This document shows, piece after piece, positions 16,629 to 25,296 of a stretch of 33,086 nt of DNA (positions are counted from its first letter, which is position 1; every line of letters begins with the position of its first letter). The notes beneath the pieces are model-generated. The model did not search any database. It worked only from the letters and a program-made list of their open reading frames with translations, and was not told the DNA's origin. Origin of the DNA: an uncultured Muribaculaceae bacterium (GTDB lineage: Bacteria > Bacteroidota > Bacteroidia > Bacteroidales > Muribaculaceae). The position numbers and the translations under genes were made by a program. Where the stretch lies: NCBI GenBank assembly GCA_947178505.1, contig CAMWYR010000025.1, positions 1 through 33,086 on the forward strand. The letters run 5' to 3'.

Positions 16629-19600
16629 ATGAAATTCAACGAGTATAGCAAGCAACTCAATCTTTCCGACATCAATAAGGAGATGCTCGAGATCTGGGAT
16701 GCGCATAATCTTTTTGAAGCTTCAATGAAGCAGCGTGAGGGGTGTCCGACTTTTGTGTTCTATGAAGGTCCCCCGTCGGCTAACGGTATGCCGGGTATCC
16801 ACCATGTTATGGCGAGAACCATCAAGGATATCGTGTGCCGTTACAAGACTATGAAGGGTTTCCACGTGAAGCGAAAAGCCGGCTGGGACACTCATGGACT
16901 CCCGGTTGAGCTCGGTGTGGAAAAGACCCTCGGAATCACCAAAGAGGATATCGGTAAGAAGATTTCTGTAGATGATTATAATGAGGCCTGCCGCAAGGAG
17001 GTGATGAAGTATACTAAGGAGTGGACCGACCTTACTCACAAAATGGGATATTGGGTCGATCTCGACAATCCTTATATCACTTACGATAACCGTTATATCG
17101 AATCTGTGTGGTGGCTGCTTGCCCAGCTTTATAAGAAAGGATACCTCTATAAAGGCTACACCATCCAGCCCTATTCTCCGGCCGCAGGCACAGGACTCAG
17201 CACACACGAGCTGAATCAGCCCGGATGCTACCGTGACGTGAAAGATCTGACGGCTACCGTGCTTTTCGATATCATTGATCCGAAACCCGAGATGGAAGGG
17301 TGGGGGAAACCTTGCTTCATGGCCTGGACCACAACCCCCTGGACGCTCCCGTCGAATACGGCACTTTGCGTTGGTCCGAAAATCGATTATGTCGCAGTGC
17401 GCACCTTTAACCCGTACACTGGAGAGAAGGTGACAATAGTAATGGCTGAGGTGCTTGTCAATTCCTATTTCAAGAAAGAAGGGAAGGATGCTTCTCTTTC
17501 TGACTATAAGCCCGGAGATAAGGTCATCCCTTATGAAATCGCAGGCAAATGGTCGGGGGTTGAGTTGATCGGCATGAAATATAATCAGCTGATGCCTTGG
17601 GTGAAGCCTTGTGAGCGTGTTGATGAATATGCAGCGGAATATATCAAGGCATTCGCGGCATCTCACGAGGAAAAATGCTTTAGCGTAGGCACCGACCGCT
17701 TCGTAGAGATTGCAGAGTGCGCGTTCCGTGTTATCGGAGGTGACTTTGTCACTACTGAAGATGGTACAGGTATTGTGCATATAGCTCCCACTTTCGGTGC
17801 AGACGATGCCAAGGTAGCGAAGGCAGCCGATATTCCCTCTCTTTTCATGATCAACCTGAAAGGGGAGACTCGACCTATGGTCGATCTTACAGGCAAGTAT
17901 TATCACATTGATGAGCTCGCGCCGGAATTCGTTAAGGCCTGCGTTGACGTAGACCTCTATTCTGTGTATGCCGGAAAGTGGGTTAAGAATGCATACGACC
18001 CTCAGTTTACAATTGATGGCAAGTATGACGAAAAGGCCGCTACGGCTGCTGAAGATCTTAATGTGGAGATCTGCATGGAGCTCAAGAAGAATGGAAAGGC
18101 ATTCCGTACGGAAAAGCACGTGCACAATTATCCTCATTGCTGGCGCACTGACAAGCCGGTGCTTTATTATCCCCTCGACAGCTGGTTTATCCGTACTCCC
18201 GAGGCGCGCGAACGTCTTATCGAACTCAATGAGACCATCCAGTGGAAGCCGGCTTCTACAGGCACGGGCCGATTCGGCAAGTGGCTCGAGAATCTTCAGG
18301 ACTGGAATCTCTCACGCTCGCGCTATTGGGGAACTCCACTTCCCATCTGGCGCACGGATGATGGCCGCGAAGAAGTGATCATCGGAAGCTACGAGGAACT
18401 CTACAATCGTATCGAAGATGCTGTGGCTAAGGGTGTTATGCCTTCGAATCCTCTTAAGGAGAAGGGATTCGTGCCCGGAGAATATACTGCTGAAAACTAT
18501 GAGCGATTCGATATTCACCGTCCCTACGTTGATGATATCGTGCTCGTGTCAGAAAGCGGCAAACCGATGCGCCGTGAGACCGATCTGATCGACGTCTGGT
18601 TTGATTCGGGTGCTATGCCTTACGCCCAGATTCATTATCCCTTTGAGAATAAAGACCTCCTCGACAGCGGAGAAGTATATCCGGCCGACTTTATCGCTGA
18701 GGGTGTAGACCAGACACGAGGCTGGTTCTTTACGCTTCATGCAATCGCAGGGATGGTGTTTGATTCTGTAGCCTATAAGGCCGTGATTTCTAATGGCCTT
18801 GTGCTTGATAAGTATGGTCAGAAGATGTCGAAGCGTCTCGGCAATGCAATCGATCCTTTCGGCAATATCGAGAAATTCGGTATTGATCCCGTGAGATGGT
18901 ATATGATTTCCAACTCTTCTCCCTGGGATAATCTGAAATATGACGAGGAGGGCGTGGCAGAAGTCGGAAGAAAGCTTTTTGCTACTCTCTACAATACTTA
19001 TAAATTCCTCGCTCTCTACGCAAATGTTGACGGTTTCACCGGTACTGAGCCTTTGATTCCCGTTAATGAGCGCCCGGAGATCGATCGCTGGATTCTCTCG
19101 CTTCTCAACACCCTCGTGCTTGAGGTGACGAAAGATCTGGATGATTACGAACCGACAAAAGCAGCCAGAGCAATCGATGACTTTGTCGGTAACAATCTCT
19201 CTAACTGGTATGTGCGTCTGAACAGAAAGCGTTTCTGGGCTGGAGAGATGAATAAGGAAAAGCTTGCGGCCTATCAGACTCTGTTCGAGTGTCTGAAGAC
19301 AGTGGCCCTTCTTATGGCTCCCTTCTCACCCTTCTATGCTGATAAGCTATATTCTGATCTCATGGCTCCGGCAGTAGGCGAACGTGAATATATATCGGTT
19401 CATCTCGCCGACTTCCCCGTCGCTGATGAGTCAGCAATCGATAAGGCTCTTGAAGAGCGAATGAATCTTGCTCAGGATATCACTTCAGGCACGCTTGCGC
19501 TTCGTCGAAAGGTGAATCTCAAGGTGCGTCAGCCTTTGCAGACACTTCTTATTCCCGTGATGGATGAGGCCCAGCGTCAGGCTATCGAGGGCGTAAAGAA

Positions 19601-20189
19601 TATTATCCTTGATGAAGTGAACGTTAAGGATCTCAAACTTGTCGACAATGAAGAATCCGGACTAGTGAAGCGCGTGAAGGCTGATTTCAAGAAACTTGGC
19701 CCGCGTTACGGCAAGATAATGAAGGATCTCGGAAAGGCCATCACCTCAATGGAACAAAAGGATATTGCCGAGCTTGAGAAGAATGGTCAATTTACTTTCA
19801 CTACACTTCCGGGCGAACCCGTGGTGACCTTAGAGGATGTGGAGATTATTCCGGAGGATATTCCCGGCTGGCTCGTATCCAATGATGGAAAGATCACGGT
19901 CGCACTCGATGTAACCGTTACTCCCGAACTGAAGAATGAAGGAATGGCCCGCGAACTTATCAACCGTATCCAGAACATCCGCAAGGCTTCTGATTATGAT
20001 ATCACCGACCGCGTGAAGGTTGAACTTACACGCACTCCCTCAGTTGAACAAGCAGTGAATGCTTTCGGGAATTATATATCCGCTCAGGTGCTGGCAGATG
20101 CAATTGTGCTTTCCGATGTGCTTGAGGGTGAAGGAGTGACCGAACTTGATATCGACGGAGAGAAGATCAATGCTCGTGTGACGCGTTGA
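16629..20189 (+). CDS. ileS: Isoleucyl-tRNA synthetase, type 2 (GXHH signature)
   Basis: 1186 aa, class I synthetase charging tRNA-Ile. It is long, as in the type 2 (eukaryote-like) branch, and lacks the C-terminal cysteine zinc finger of type 1. The AGWDTHGLPVE segment (84-94) is typical. The catalytic KMSKR loop is at 732-736 (QKMSKRLGN). The signature normally read HXGH is here GIHH (residues 56-59, in PPSANGMPGIHHVMAR), with the first His and the Gly exchanged. A large editing (CP1) insertion separates the two signatures, and the C-terminal half carries the anticodon-binding helices. It is followed after 28 bp by lspA. Confidence 0.97.
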   Translation: MKFNEYSKQLNLSDINKEMLEIWDAHNLFEASMKQREGCPTFVFYEGPPSANGMPGIHHVMARTIKDIVCRYKTMKGFHVKRKAGWDTHGLPVELGVEKTLGITKEDIGKKISVDDYNEACRKEVMKYTKEWTDLTHKMGYWVDLDNPYITYDNRYIESVWWLLAQLYKKGYLYKGYTIQPYSPAAGTGLSTHELNQPGCYRDVKDLTATVLFDIIDPKPEMEGWGKPCFMAWTTTPWTLPSNTALCVGPKIDYVAVRTFNPYTGEKVTIVMAEVLVNSYFKKEGKDASLSDYKPGDKVIPYEIAGKWSGVELIGMKYNQLMPWVKPCERVDEYAAEYIKAFAASHEEKCFSVGTDRFVEIAECAFRVIGGDFVTTEDGTGIVHIAPTFGADDAKVAKAADIPSLFMINLKGETRPMVDLTGKYYHIDELAPEFVKACVDVDLYSVYAGKWVKNAYDPQFTIDGKYDEKAATAAEDLNVEICMELKKNGKAFRTEKHVHNYPHCWRTDKPVLYYPLDSWFIRTPEARERLIELNETIQWKPASTGTGRFGKWLENLQDWNLSRSRYWGTPLPIWRTDDGREEVIIGSYEELYNRIEDAVAKGVMPSNPLKEKGFVPGEYTAENYERFDIHRPYVDDIVLVSESGKPMRRETDLIDVWFDSGAMPYAQIHYPFENKDLLDSGEVYPADFIAEGVDQTRGWFFTLHAIAGMVFDSVAYKAVISNGLVLDKYGQKMSKRLGNAIDPFGNIEKFGIDPVRWYMISNSSPWDNLKYDEEGVAEVGRKLFATLYNTYKFLALYANVDGFTGTEPLIPVNERPEIDRWILSLLNTLVLEVTKDLDDYEPTKAARAIDDFVGNNLSNWYVRLNRKRFWAGEMNKEKLAAYQTLFECLKTVALLMAPFSPFYADKLYSDLMAPAVGEREYISVHLADFPVADESAIDKALEERMNLAQDITSGTLALRRKVNLKVRQPLQTLLIPVMDEAQRQAIEGVKNIILDEVNVKDLKLVDNEESGLVKRVKADFKKLGPRYGKIMKDLGKAITSMEQKDIAELEKNGQFTFTTLPGEPVVTLEDVEIIPEDIPGWLVSNDGKITVALDVTVTPELKNEGMARELINRIQNIRKASDYDITDRVKVELTRTPSVEQAVNAFGNYISAQVLADAIVLSDVLEGEGVTELDIDGEKINARVTR

Positions 20190-20217
20190 TTCGCGACTGA
20201 GTCTTAACATAGAATCA

Positions 20218-20919
20218 ATGTCTGATAAACCAATCTCAAAAAATAGCGGCATCGCCGGGGGCTCCCAGCCCTCGGCGTTGCGCCGCAATGCAGGATGGCT
20301 GGCCGCAGCGGTTATTATCCTTGTTGTGCTCGCTGACCAGTTCATTAAAATTTATGTCAAAACCCATTTCTATATGGGTGAGGACTATGAGATTTTTCCT
20401 TGGTTTCACCTGAAGTTTATCGAGAATAACGGAATGGCCTTCGGGTTAGAACTTTGGAATAAATTTCTTCTGACTTTTGGACGTATAATCGCAGTCGGAA
20501 TCCTCATCTGGTGTCTCTGGAAAATTTGTGCGAGAATGGAATTGCGCACAGGCTTCATTATTTCAGTCGCGCTTATCACCGCCGGAGCTGCAGGCAATAT
20601 ATTCGATTGTGTGTTTTACGGCGAAATATTCAATAATCCATATCCTCCGGAAGTAGCATCTCTCTTTCCCGCCGGGGGTGGTTACGCAGGCTGGTTTGAG
20701 GGCAGGGTGGTAGATATGTTCTATTTCCCTCTTTGTGATTTTGTCTGGCCGGAATGGTTTCCGGGAGTAGGGGGGAAACCCTACGAATTCTTCGCATATA
20801 TTTTCAATCTCGCTGATGCATCCATCTGCGTCGGAGTCGCCATACTCCTGATTTTCTATTCTCGCGATTTCTCCCTTGCGTTTAATAGCGGAGTAGAAAA
20901 GAATGAAATAGCGGAGTAG
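20218..20919 (+). CDS. lspA: Lipoprotein signal peptidase (signal peptidase II)
   Basis: 233 aa inner-membrane aspartic protease that removes signal peptides from prolipoproteins. Four hydrophobic segments are visible. The family motifs are NNGMAFG (70-76), AGNIFD (125-130), GRVVDMF with catalytic Asp166 and FNLADASI with catalytic Asp200. It is longer than the usual 160-170 aa because of an N-terminal extension of about 25 residues and an insertion of about 30 residues between AGNIFD and GRVVD, as seen in Bacteroidetes. Lipoprotein genes in this window (DUF362, DUF4296, the one at 27470) would be its clients. The last residues are altered by a 23-bp tandem duplication (20885-20930) that supplies the present stop codon. 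Confidence 0.95.
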   Translation: MSDKPISKNSGIAGGSQPSALRRNAGWLAAAVIILVVLADQFIKIYVKTHFYMGEDYEIFPWFHLKFIENNGMAFGLELWNKFLLTFGRIIAVGILIWCLWKICARMELRTGFIISVALITAGAAGNIFDCVFYGEIFNNPYPPEVASLFPAGGGYAGWFEGRVVDMFYFPLCDFVWPEWFPGVGGKPYEFFAYIFNLADASICVGVAILLIFYSRDFSLAFNSGVEKNEIAE

Positions 20920-20930
20920 AAAAGAATGAA
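20885..20930 (+). repeat. Perfect 23-bp tandem duplication at the lspA 3' end
   Basis: Two identical 23-bp units (20885-20907 and 20908-20930, each starting ATAGCGGAGTAGAAAAG) followed by a partial third copy, ATAGC. As 23 is not a multiple of three, the second copy is read in another frame and provides the TAG that ends lspA. Confidence 0.95.
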
Positions 20931-20971
20931 ATAGCTGACTCGAAATAATACACCATTCATTTCCGAAAAAT

Positions 20972-21808
20972 ATGAGATTCACCACCTTCGGTCGCATCGT
21001 TTTAATCTCCCTCATTACGGCCGTGTCCGGATGTACGAAACGCCCGTCAGGGGTAGTTTCAGATTCTCGTATGGCCAAGGTGATTGCCGAACTGGAAATT
21101 TCTGAGGCATGGCTCAACACATCTTCTTCAGTTGTCAACGACTCACAGCGCGAGGCGGCGAAGGAATATGTGTTGCAGAAAAATGGTCTGACCGTTGCGG
21201 AATTTGATTCGACGATGGTATGGTATGGTAAAAATCCCGATGCTTATTATGAGGTATGCGATAAGGCGCAGAAAGTGCTCGCGCAACTTCAGAAAAAGAC
21301 ATCGGGCAGAAATATAGTGCAGGAAAGTGTTCCTAATCTATGGCCATATTCGCAGATGCTGAGAATCTCACCGCAGAGTGCTTCTGACGGTGTGATATTT
21401 TCAATCGAATCGAATAACGAAGTCCCTTCAGGTTCTGCTCTGCGATTTATGATGAAATTTAACCGCGCAGTGGGTGGCGACGCAAAAATAGGCGTTGAAT
21501 ATGAAGATGGAGTGTCAGAATTTATATCAAGGCGTCTGTCGGAAAATATGCGTATCGATATAACTCTATACACAGATACTGGTAGAGTGGTGAAACGTGT
21601 TTTCGGTAATATAGCCCTAAATAACCTCCGGCATAACATCGCTTCATGGAGTGATAGTATCGCGGTTAACGTGCTGCCATATGACTCTACGAAATATTAT
21701 TCCCGACATTCCCAGCATGTGGTGGTTCCCGCACGCAGGAAGAAAAAGGAAGTTGCTGATTCCCTCAGGACTGTCAAGGACTCAGTGGCTGTAAAGGTTA
21801 CTGATTGA
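20972..21808 (+). CDS. DUF4296-type lipoprotein
   Basis: 278 aa with a signal sequence and lipobox (VSGC, Cys21). The N-terminal third (DSRMAKVIAELEISEAWLN... and YVLQKNGLTVAEFDSTMVWYGKNPDAYYEVCDKA) matches the DUF4296 helical domain known from Bacteroidetes, typically encoded beside lspA. The rest is beta-rich and ends in a Lys-rich segment (RRKKKE). The biochemical function is unknown. It follows lspA by 52 bp and is followed after 1 nt by the next small gene, so it belongs to the lspA transcript. Confidence 0.85.
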   Translation: MRFTTFGRIVLISLITAVSGCTKRPSGVVSDSRMAKVIAELEISEAWLNTSSSVVNDSQREAAKEYVLQKNGLTVAEFDSTMVWYGKNPDAYYEVCDKAQKVLAQLQKKTSGRNIVQESVPNLWPYSQMLRISPQSASDGVIFSIESNNEVPSGSALRFMMKFNRAVGGDAKIGVEYEDGVSEFISRRLSENMRIDITLYTDTGRVVKRVFGNIALNNLRHNIASWSDSIAVNVLPYDSTKYYSRHSQHVVVPARRKKKEVADSLRTVKDSVAVKVTD

Positions 21809-21809
21809 A

Positions 21810-22142
21810 ATGAGTATTGATTTGCTATCGGTGCCTGTCGAAATCATTGACGATAACAAGGGTGCTGAGACTCTGGGTTTAAGAATTGTGCGCGTGGAGT
21901 TGAGCAACTCCACAAGAGTAGCATTACAAGACTCCTCGCTTGGAGAGTGGAATAATTCAGCACGAGTGGAGTCTGCCACAAGCGAGGAACTCTACCGCTA
22001 TTTACTAAGTCACCGACTTCTTGAAGTAAAAAGCGTTTCACTTCTTCCTTTTTCAGGAGAAAGTGCCGGGCTCCTTATGTCTGAATATCCTCTGAGAATA
22101 ATCCGTACAAAATCAGGCTTTAGTATTGAGCTCGTAATGTAA
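21810..22142 (+). CDS. Small hypothetical protein, 110 aa
   Basis: I do not recognise this family. Its ATG lies 1 nt after the DUF4296 stop, so translation is probably coupled, which argues that it is a real gene. It is soluble with alternating beta-like and helical stretches: N-terminal MSIDLLSVPVEIIDD, a Ser/Asn-rich middle (VELSNSTRV, EWNNSARVES), a helix EELYRYLLSHRLLEVK and a C-terminal beta segment YPLRIIRTKSGFSIELV. No signal peptide or metal motif. It is followed by a clear terminator that closes the ileS-lspA unit. Confidence 0.65.
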   Translation: MSIDLLSVPVEIIDDNKGAETLGLRIVRVELSNSTRVALQDSSLGEWNNSARVESATSEELYRYLLSHRLLEVKSVSLLPFSGESAGLLMSEYPLRIIRTKSGFSIELVM

Positions 22143-22190
22143 TCTTGCTATTACCGCATCTTATTATTCTTTTAGAATACTTTAATACTT

Positions 22191-22223
22191 CTGCCGTTAT
22201 ACTCTTGTATTACGGCAGTTTTT
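22191..22223 (+). terminator. Terminator after the lspA - DUF4296 unit
   Basis: Stem CTGCCGT (22191-22197) with ACGGCAG (22212-22218), 14-nt loop with partial further pairing, then five T residues. It lies about 50 bp after the 110-aa gene. Confidence 0.85.
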
Positions 22224-22241
22224 AATTATTTCTTCATCAGT

Positions 22242-22898
22242 ATGAGACCTACAGTTGAATATCTCCACGATAAATTTGAATACTTCAACAATCTTTGTTA
22301 TCAGGGTAAACTTCCACATCCGGAAATAAAGCTTAACCGTCGCGCTTCTTCAATGGGGCTCACAAGAGCTACATATAATCGTCAGACTCGAGAAAAGAAG
22401 GTGTGGATAGAAATCAGCGTAAAGTTTGATCTGCCTGAAACTGAAGTGGTAGATACACTCCTTCATGAGATGATACATTATTATATTATGGTGTTTGACC
22501 TTAAGGACAGTAGTCAGCACGGACAACTATTTCGTTCTGAAATGAGGAGACTTTATGCAGATTATGGATTGAAAGTCAGTTTAAAATTCACTGACACCAA
22601 CCTGGTGCAAGAGCAGTTGAGTCCGGAGCGTCGCTACTTCTGTCTCTCGAAAGACCTTTGCGGAACTACGTATATTACTGTCGTAGCTACCTCAAGAATC
22701 TTTGATATCTGGAATCAGTTAGATAATTATAATTTAATTTCAACTGAGTGGTATGTCGGTATACATAAGGAACTGATGACATATCCGAGAAGCAGGGGAG
22801 TGAAATTCTATAGACTGAAGGACGAAATTGTGAAGGATATCTTAGGATCCTCCCGCAGACTGATAAGGGAGGGTAGAATAATCAGGATCGCACGATAA
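22242..22898 (+). CDS. SprT-like zinc metalloprotease-family protein
   Basis: 218 aa. The HEMIH zinc motif (His75, Glu76, His79) sits in a predicted helix, and His93 in SSQHGQLF is the likely third ligand, as in SprT/Spartan-like proteins. The N-terminal YFNNLCYQGKLPHPEIKLNRR segment is also typical of the SprT fold. Spartan homologues cleave DNA-protein crosslinks. Bacterial SprT-like proteins are little studied, so that role is only suggested. The C-terminal part has only two cysteines (CLSKDLC) and therefore not a full zinc ribbon; it ends in a basic segment (RRLIREGRIIRIAR). The gene is alone, between two terminators, and converges with glnS. Confidence 0.82.
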   Translation: MRPTVEYLHDKFEYFNNLCYQGKLPHPEIKLNRRASSMGLTRATYNRQTREKKVWIEISVKFDLPETEVVDTLLHEMIHYYIMVFDLKDSSQHGQLFRSEMRRLYADYGLKVSLKFTDTNLVQEQLSPERRYFCLSKDLCGTTYITVVATSRIFDIWNQLDNYNLISTEWYVGIHKELMTYPRSRGVKFYRLKDEIVKDILGSSRRLIREGRIIRIAR

Positions 22899-22937
22899 AT
22901 AAAGAAGAGGACCCCTGAAAGCGCCCTCTTCTTTATT
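22898..22937. terminator. Bidirectional terminator between the SprT-like gene and glnS
   Basis: Perfect 13-bp stem (AATAAAGAAGAGG at 22898-22910 with CCTCTTCTTTATT at 22925-22937), 14-nt loop. T-rich on the + strand 3' side and, through the A-rich left arm, also on the - strand, so it can serve both converging genes. Confidence 0.85.
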
Positions 22938-22972
22938 CATGATACCCGGTATATTTCTAATCTACCGAAATC

Positions 22973-24685
22973 TTATTTCTTCATTGCCTTTGCCCAGCTG
23001 TCTTTTAAGCCGACAGTCTTGTTGAACACCGGGCGTTCAGGAGTGGAATCGGGATCAACCACGTAGTAGCCGAGGCGCTGGAACTGATAATTGTCGCCGG
23101 CCTTTATTCTCTCTGCGAGCCAGGGTTCTATCTTTGCGTTCTCGCGAATCTTGAGAGATTCGGGATTTATCAGGTCGCGGAAATCTCCATCGTAAGCGGA
23201 GGGATTCTCCACGCTGAACAGGCGGTCGTAGTCGCGGATCTCAGCCTCAACTGCTGTCGGAACCGATACCCAGTGGAGTGTTCCTTTCACCTTACGGTCA
23301 GCTCCGGCGAGCCCGCTACGGCTTTCCGGATCATAGGAAGCGTAGATTGTCGTGATATTACCATCTGCATCCTTCTCCACGCCGGTGCATTTAATTATAT
23401 ATGCTCCTTTAAGACGCACTTCCTTATCGGGGGAGAGGCGGAAGAACTTCTTGGGAGGATTCTCCATGAAGTCGTCACGTTCGATCCAGAGTTCACGGCT
23501 GAAGGGCATCTCATGAGTTCCTTCTGCCGGATTCTCGGGATTATTATCCATAGTCATGATCTCCGTCTTTCCTTCAGGATAATTTTCAAGTATGAGCTTA
23601 ACCGGATTCTGGATTACGCTCACGCGTGTCGCTGTCTTATTGAGATCTTCGCGGATCGAGTGCTCAAGCAATTCGATGTGATTCAGAGCCTCATACTTAG
23701 TATAGCCGATACGCTTCACAAAGTCCTTAATTGCCGAAGGGGTATATCCGCGACGACGCAGACCCTTCAAAGTCGGCATGCGGGGATCGTCCCATCCGTT
23801 CACCAGACCCTCCTTTACAAGCTGGAGAAGCTTACGCTTACTCATCACCGTGTAAGTGAGGTTAAGACGGTTGAACTCGATCTGGCGCGGACAATAAGAC
23901 TCATCAGCCAATTCTTTAACGAAATATTCGTAAAGAGGACGGTGAGGCACGAATTCAAGAGTACAAATAGAGTGGGTGACACCCTCGAAATAGTCGCTCT
24001 GTCCATGCGCGAAGTCATACATGGGATATACTTTCCAAGTGTCGCCGGTGCGCCAGTGGGGTGTCTTGATGATGCGATACATGATGGGGTCGCGGAAGTG
24101 CATGTTGTCGCTTGCCATATCAATCTTGGCACGAAGCACCATCGAGCCTTCATCGAACTCACCCTTATTCATGCGCTCGAAGAGATCAAGGTTTTCTTCT
24201 ACGGGACGATCGCGGAACGGGCTCGGCGTTCCGGGCTGAGTAGGAGTGCCTTTCTGACGTGCGATCTCCTCACTGCTCTGCTCATCAACGTAGGCTTTCC
24301 CCTCCTTGATCAGTCTAACGGCCAGATCGTAAAGCTGAGGGAAGTAATCACTGGCATAATAAAGACGGTCACCCCAGTCGTAGCCAAGCCAATGGATGTC
24401 TTCCTTGATGGCATTGACATACTCCATATCCTCCTTCTGAGGATTTGTGTCATCGAAGCGAAGATTGCAAGTGCCCCCGAACTTATCGGCAGCCCCGAAG
24501 TCCATGATGAATGCCTTCGCATGGCCTATGTGGAGATAACCGTTCGGCTCGGGCGGGAAACGCGTGTTGAGCCTGCCCCCATTTTTGCCGGCTGCAAGAT
24601 CGTTAGCAATTTCCTGCTCAACGAAGTTAAGACCCGATTCATTGCCGCCTTCGGCAATTGCCTCTTCTTTCTTTATTTCTTCCAT
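22973..24685 (-). CDS. glnS: Glutaminyl-tRNA synthetase
   Basis: 570 aa, slightly longer than the E. coli enzyme. Class I signatures are intact: PPEPNGYLHIGHAK with HIGH at 52-55, and MSKRK at 281-285. FRDPIMYRI (197-205) and the FDDTNPQKED segment (77-86) are those of the GlnRS/GluRS family, with GlnRS-type features. It charges tRNA-Gln directly. The N-terminal 35 residues are a poorly conserved acidic extension (MEEIKKEEAIAEGGNE). A C-terminal double beta-barrel for the anticodon follows from about residue 340. The leader of about 125 nt starts from a -7 box on the minus strand at 24819-24826. Confidence 0.97.
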   Translation of the reverse strand: MEEIKKEEAIAEGGNESGLNFVEQEIANDLAAGKNGGRLNTRFPPEPNGYLHIGHAKAFIMDFGAADKFGGTCNLRFDDTNPQKEDMEYVNAIKEDIHWLGYDWGDRLYYASDYFPQLYDLAVRLIKEGKAYVDEQSSEEIARQKGTPTQPGTPSPFRDRPVEENLDLFERMNKGEFDEGSMVLRAKIDMASDNMHFRDPIMYRIIKTPHWRTGDTWKVYPMYDFAHGQSDYFEGVTHSICTLEFVPHRPLYEYFVKELADESYCPRQIEFNRLNLTYTVMSKRKLLQLVKEGLVNGWDDPRMPTLKGLRRRGYTPSAIKDFVKRIGYTKYEALNHIELLEHSIREDLNKTATRVSVIQNPVKLILENYPEGKTEIMTMDNNPENPAEGTHEMPFSRELWIERDDFMENPPKKFFRLSPDKEVRLKGAYIIKCTGVEKDADGNITTIYASYDPESRSGLAGADRKVKGTLHWVSVPTAVEAEIRDYDRLFSVENPSAYDGDFRDLINPESLKIRENAKIEPWLAERIKAGDNYQFQRLGYYVVDPDSTPERPVFNKTVGLKDSWAKAMKK

Positions 24686-24818
24686 AAATCAAATTTGACT
24701 AATATTTCTTTCTTACCTTCCGGACCTCATCATCGTATGTCCCGAATAAATCGCTCCGAATGCCTTATGCTTACGTCAACAGGCCCTGAGCTTGCTAAAG
24801 TCCGACATATATTAACTA

Positions 24819-24826
24819 CAAAATTA
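24819..24826 (-). promoter_or_regulatory. -7 box (TAATTTTG, minus strand) for glnS
   Basis: Read on the minus strand this is TAATTTTG, a match to TAnnTTTG. The -33 region is weak. The leader to the glnS start would be about 125 nt. Confidence 0.45.
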
Positions 24827-24955
24827 GTAAAAATATCCCATACTTAGAAAAAATTATCCGGAATTAATCTCATTTATAATATCCGTCTTAAAGTATCGTT
24901 TCTTAAGTGAATAAACAGTTAAAATTATCCCCCCAACAAGTATAAAACATTGCCT

Positions 24956-25108
24956 ATGGCTAACGATTCCTCAACAACATCTACAAATGAAGTCAAGCAA
25001 AATATAATCAGTTCGCCTAAGAACGCGACGTTGAACTTCATTCGTCAGTTTGCCCGCACATGCGTCGCCCTCAACGGAGGTGCGCTGGGCTCTATAATAC
25101 TCAACTGA
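24956..25108 (+). CDS. Small protein, 50 aa, ending in an ILN tail
   Basis: ATG at 24956 opens a 50-codon frame. The N-terminal half is polar and Ser/Thr-rich (MANDSSTTSTNEVKQN). The second half has a compact amphipathic segment, NATLNFIRQFARTCVAL, then a glycine-rich stretch and the hydrophobic end GSIILN. Short Bacteroidales proteins with a FIRQFAR-like helix and an -LN end are a pattern I have met before, but I cannot name a family or role. It has no membrane helix or signal peptide. Support for being real: its own intergenic space, divergence from glnS and a very strong terminator about 90 bp downstream that no other + strand gene needs. The promoter is not evident. Confidence 0.55.
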   Translation: MANDSSTTSTNEVKQNIISSPKNATLNFIRQFARTCVALNGGALGSIILN

Positions 25109-25198
25109 CCCTTGATGTCTCCGTCATAAGACATCTGTTATAAACAAGTCTGTCGAGCCCGATCATCTGATATAAGGAATTACGAGGATGACAGACAC

Positions 25199-25241
25199 AA
25201 AATCAAGACGGCCCCGCAAATTGCGGGGCCGTCTTGATTTT
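25199..25241. terminator. Very strong bidirectional terminator
   Basis: A 21-bp perfect GC-rich stem (25199-25219 with 25221-25241; core GACGGCCCCGC / GCGGGGCCGTC), almost no loop, with A-rich left and T-rich right flanks. It serves the small-protein transcript on + and the sigma-factor gene, which ends at 25297, on -. Confidence 0.92.
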
Positions 25242-25296
25242 GAATAATCCGATACTTTAAGGCCGTTAATTCAAAATGAATATCACTAAGTCGGAA

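Noticed and set aside
23273..24847. 524-codon open frame opposite glnS
   Set aside because: It is antisense to an intact GlnRS with all motifs, its translation has no recognisable domain, and such frames arise from codon bias. The same applies to the 471-codon frame opposite ileS at 16722-18137.
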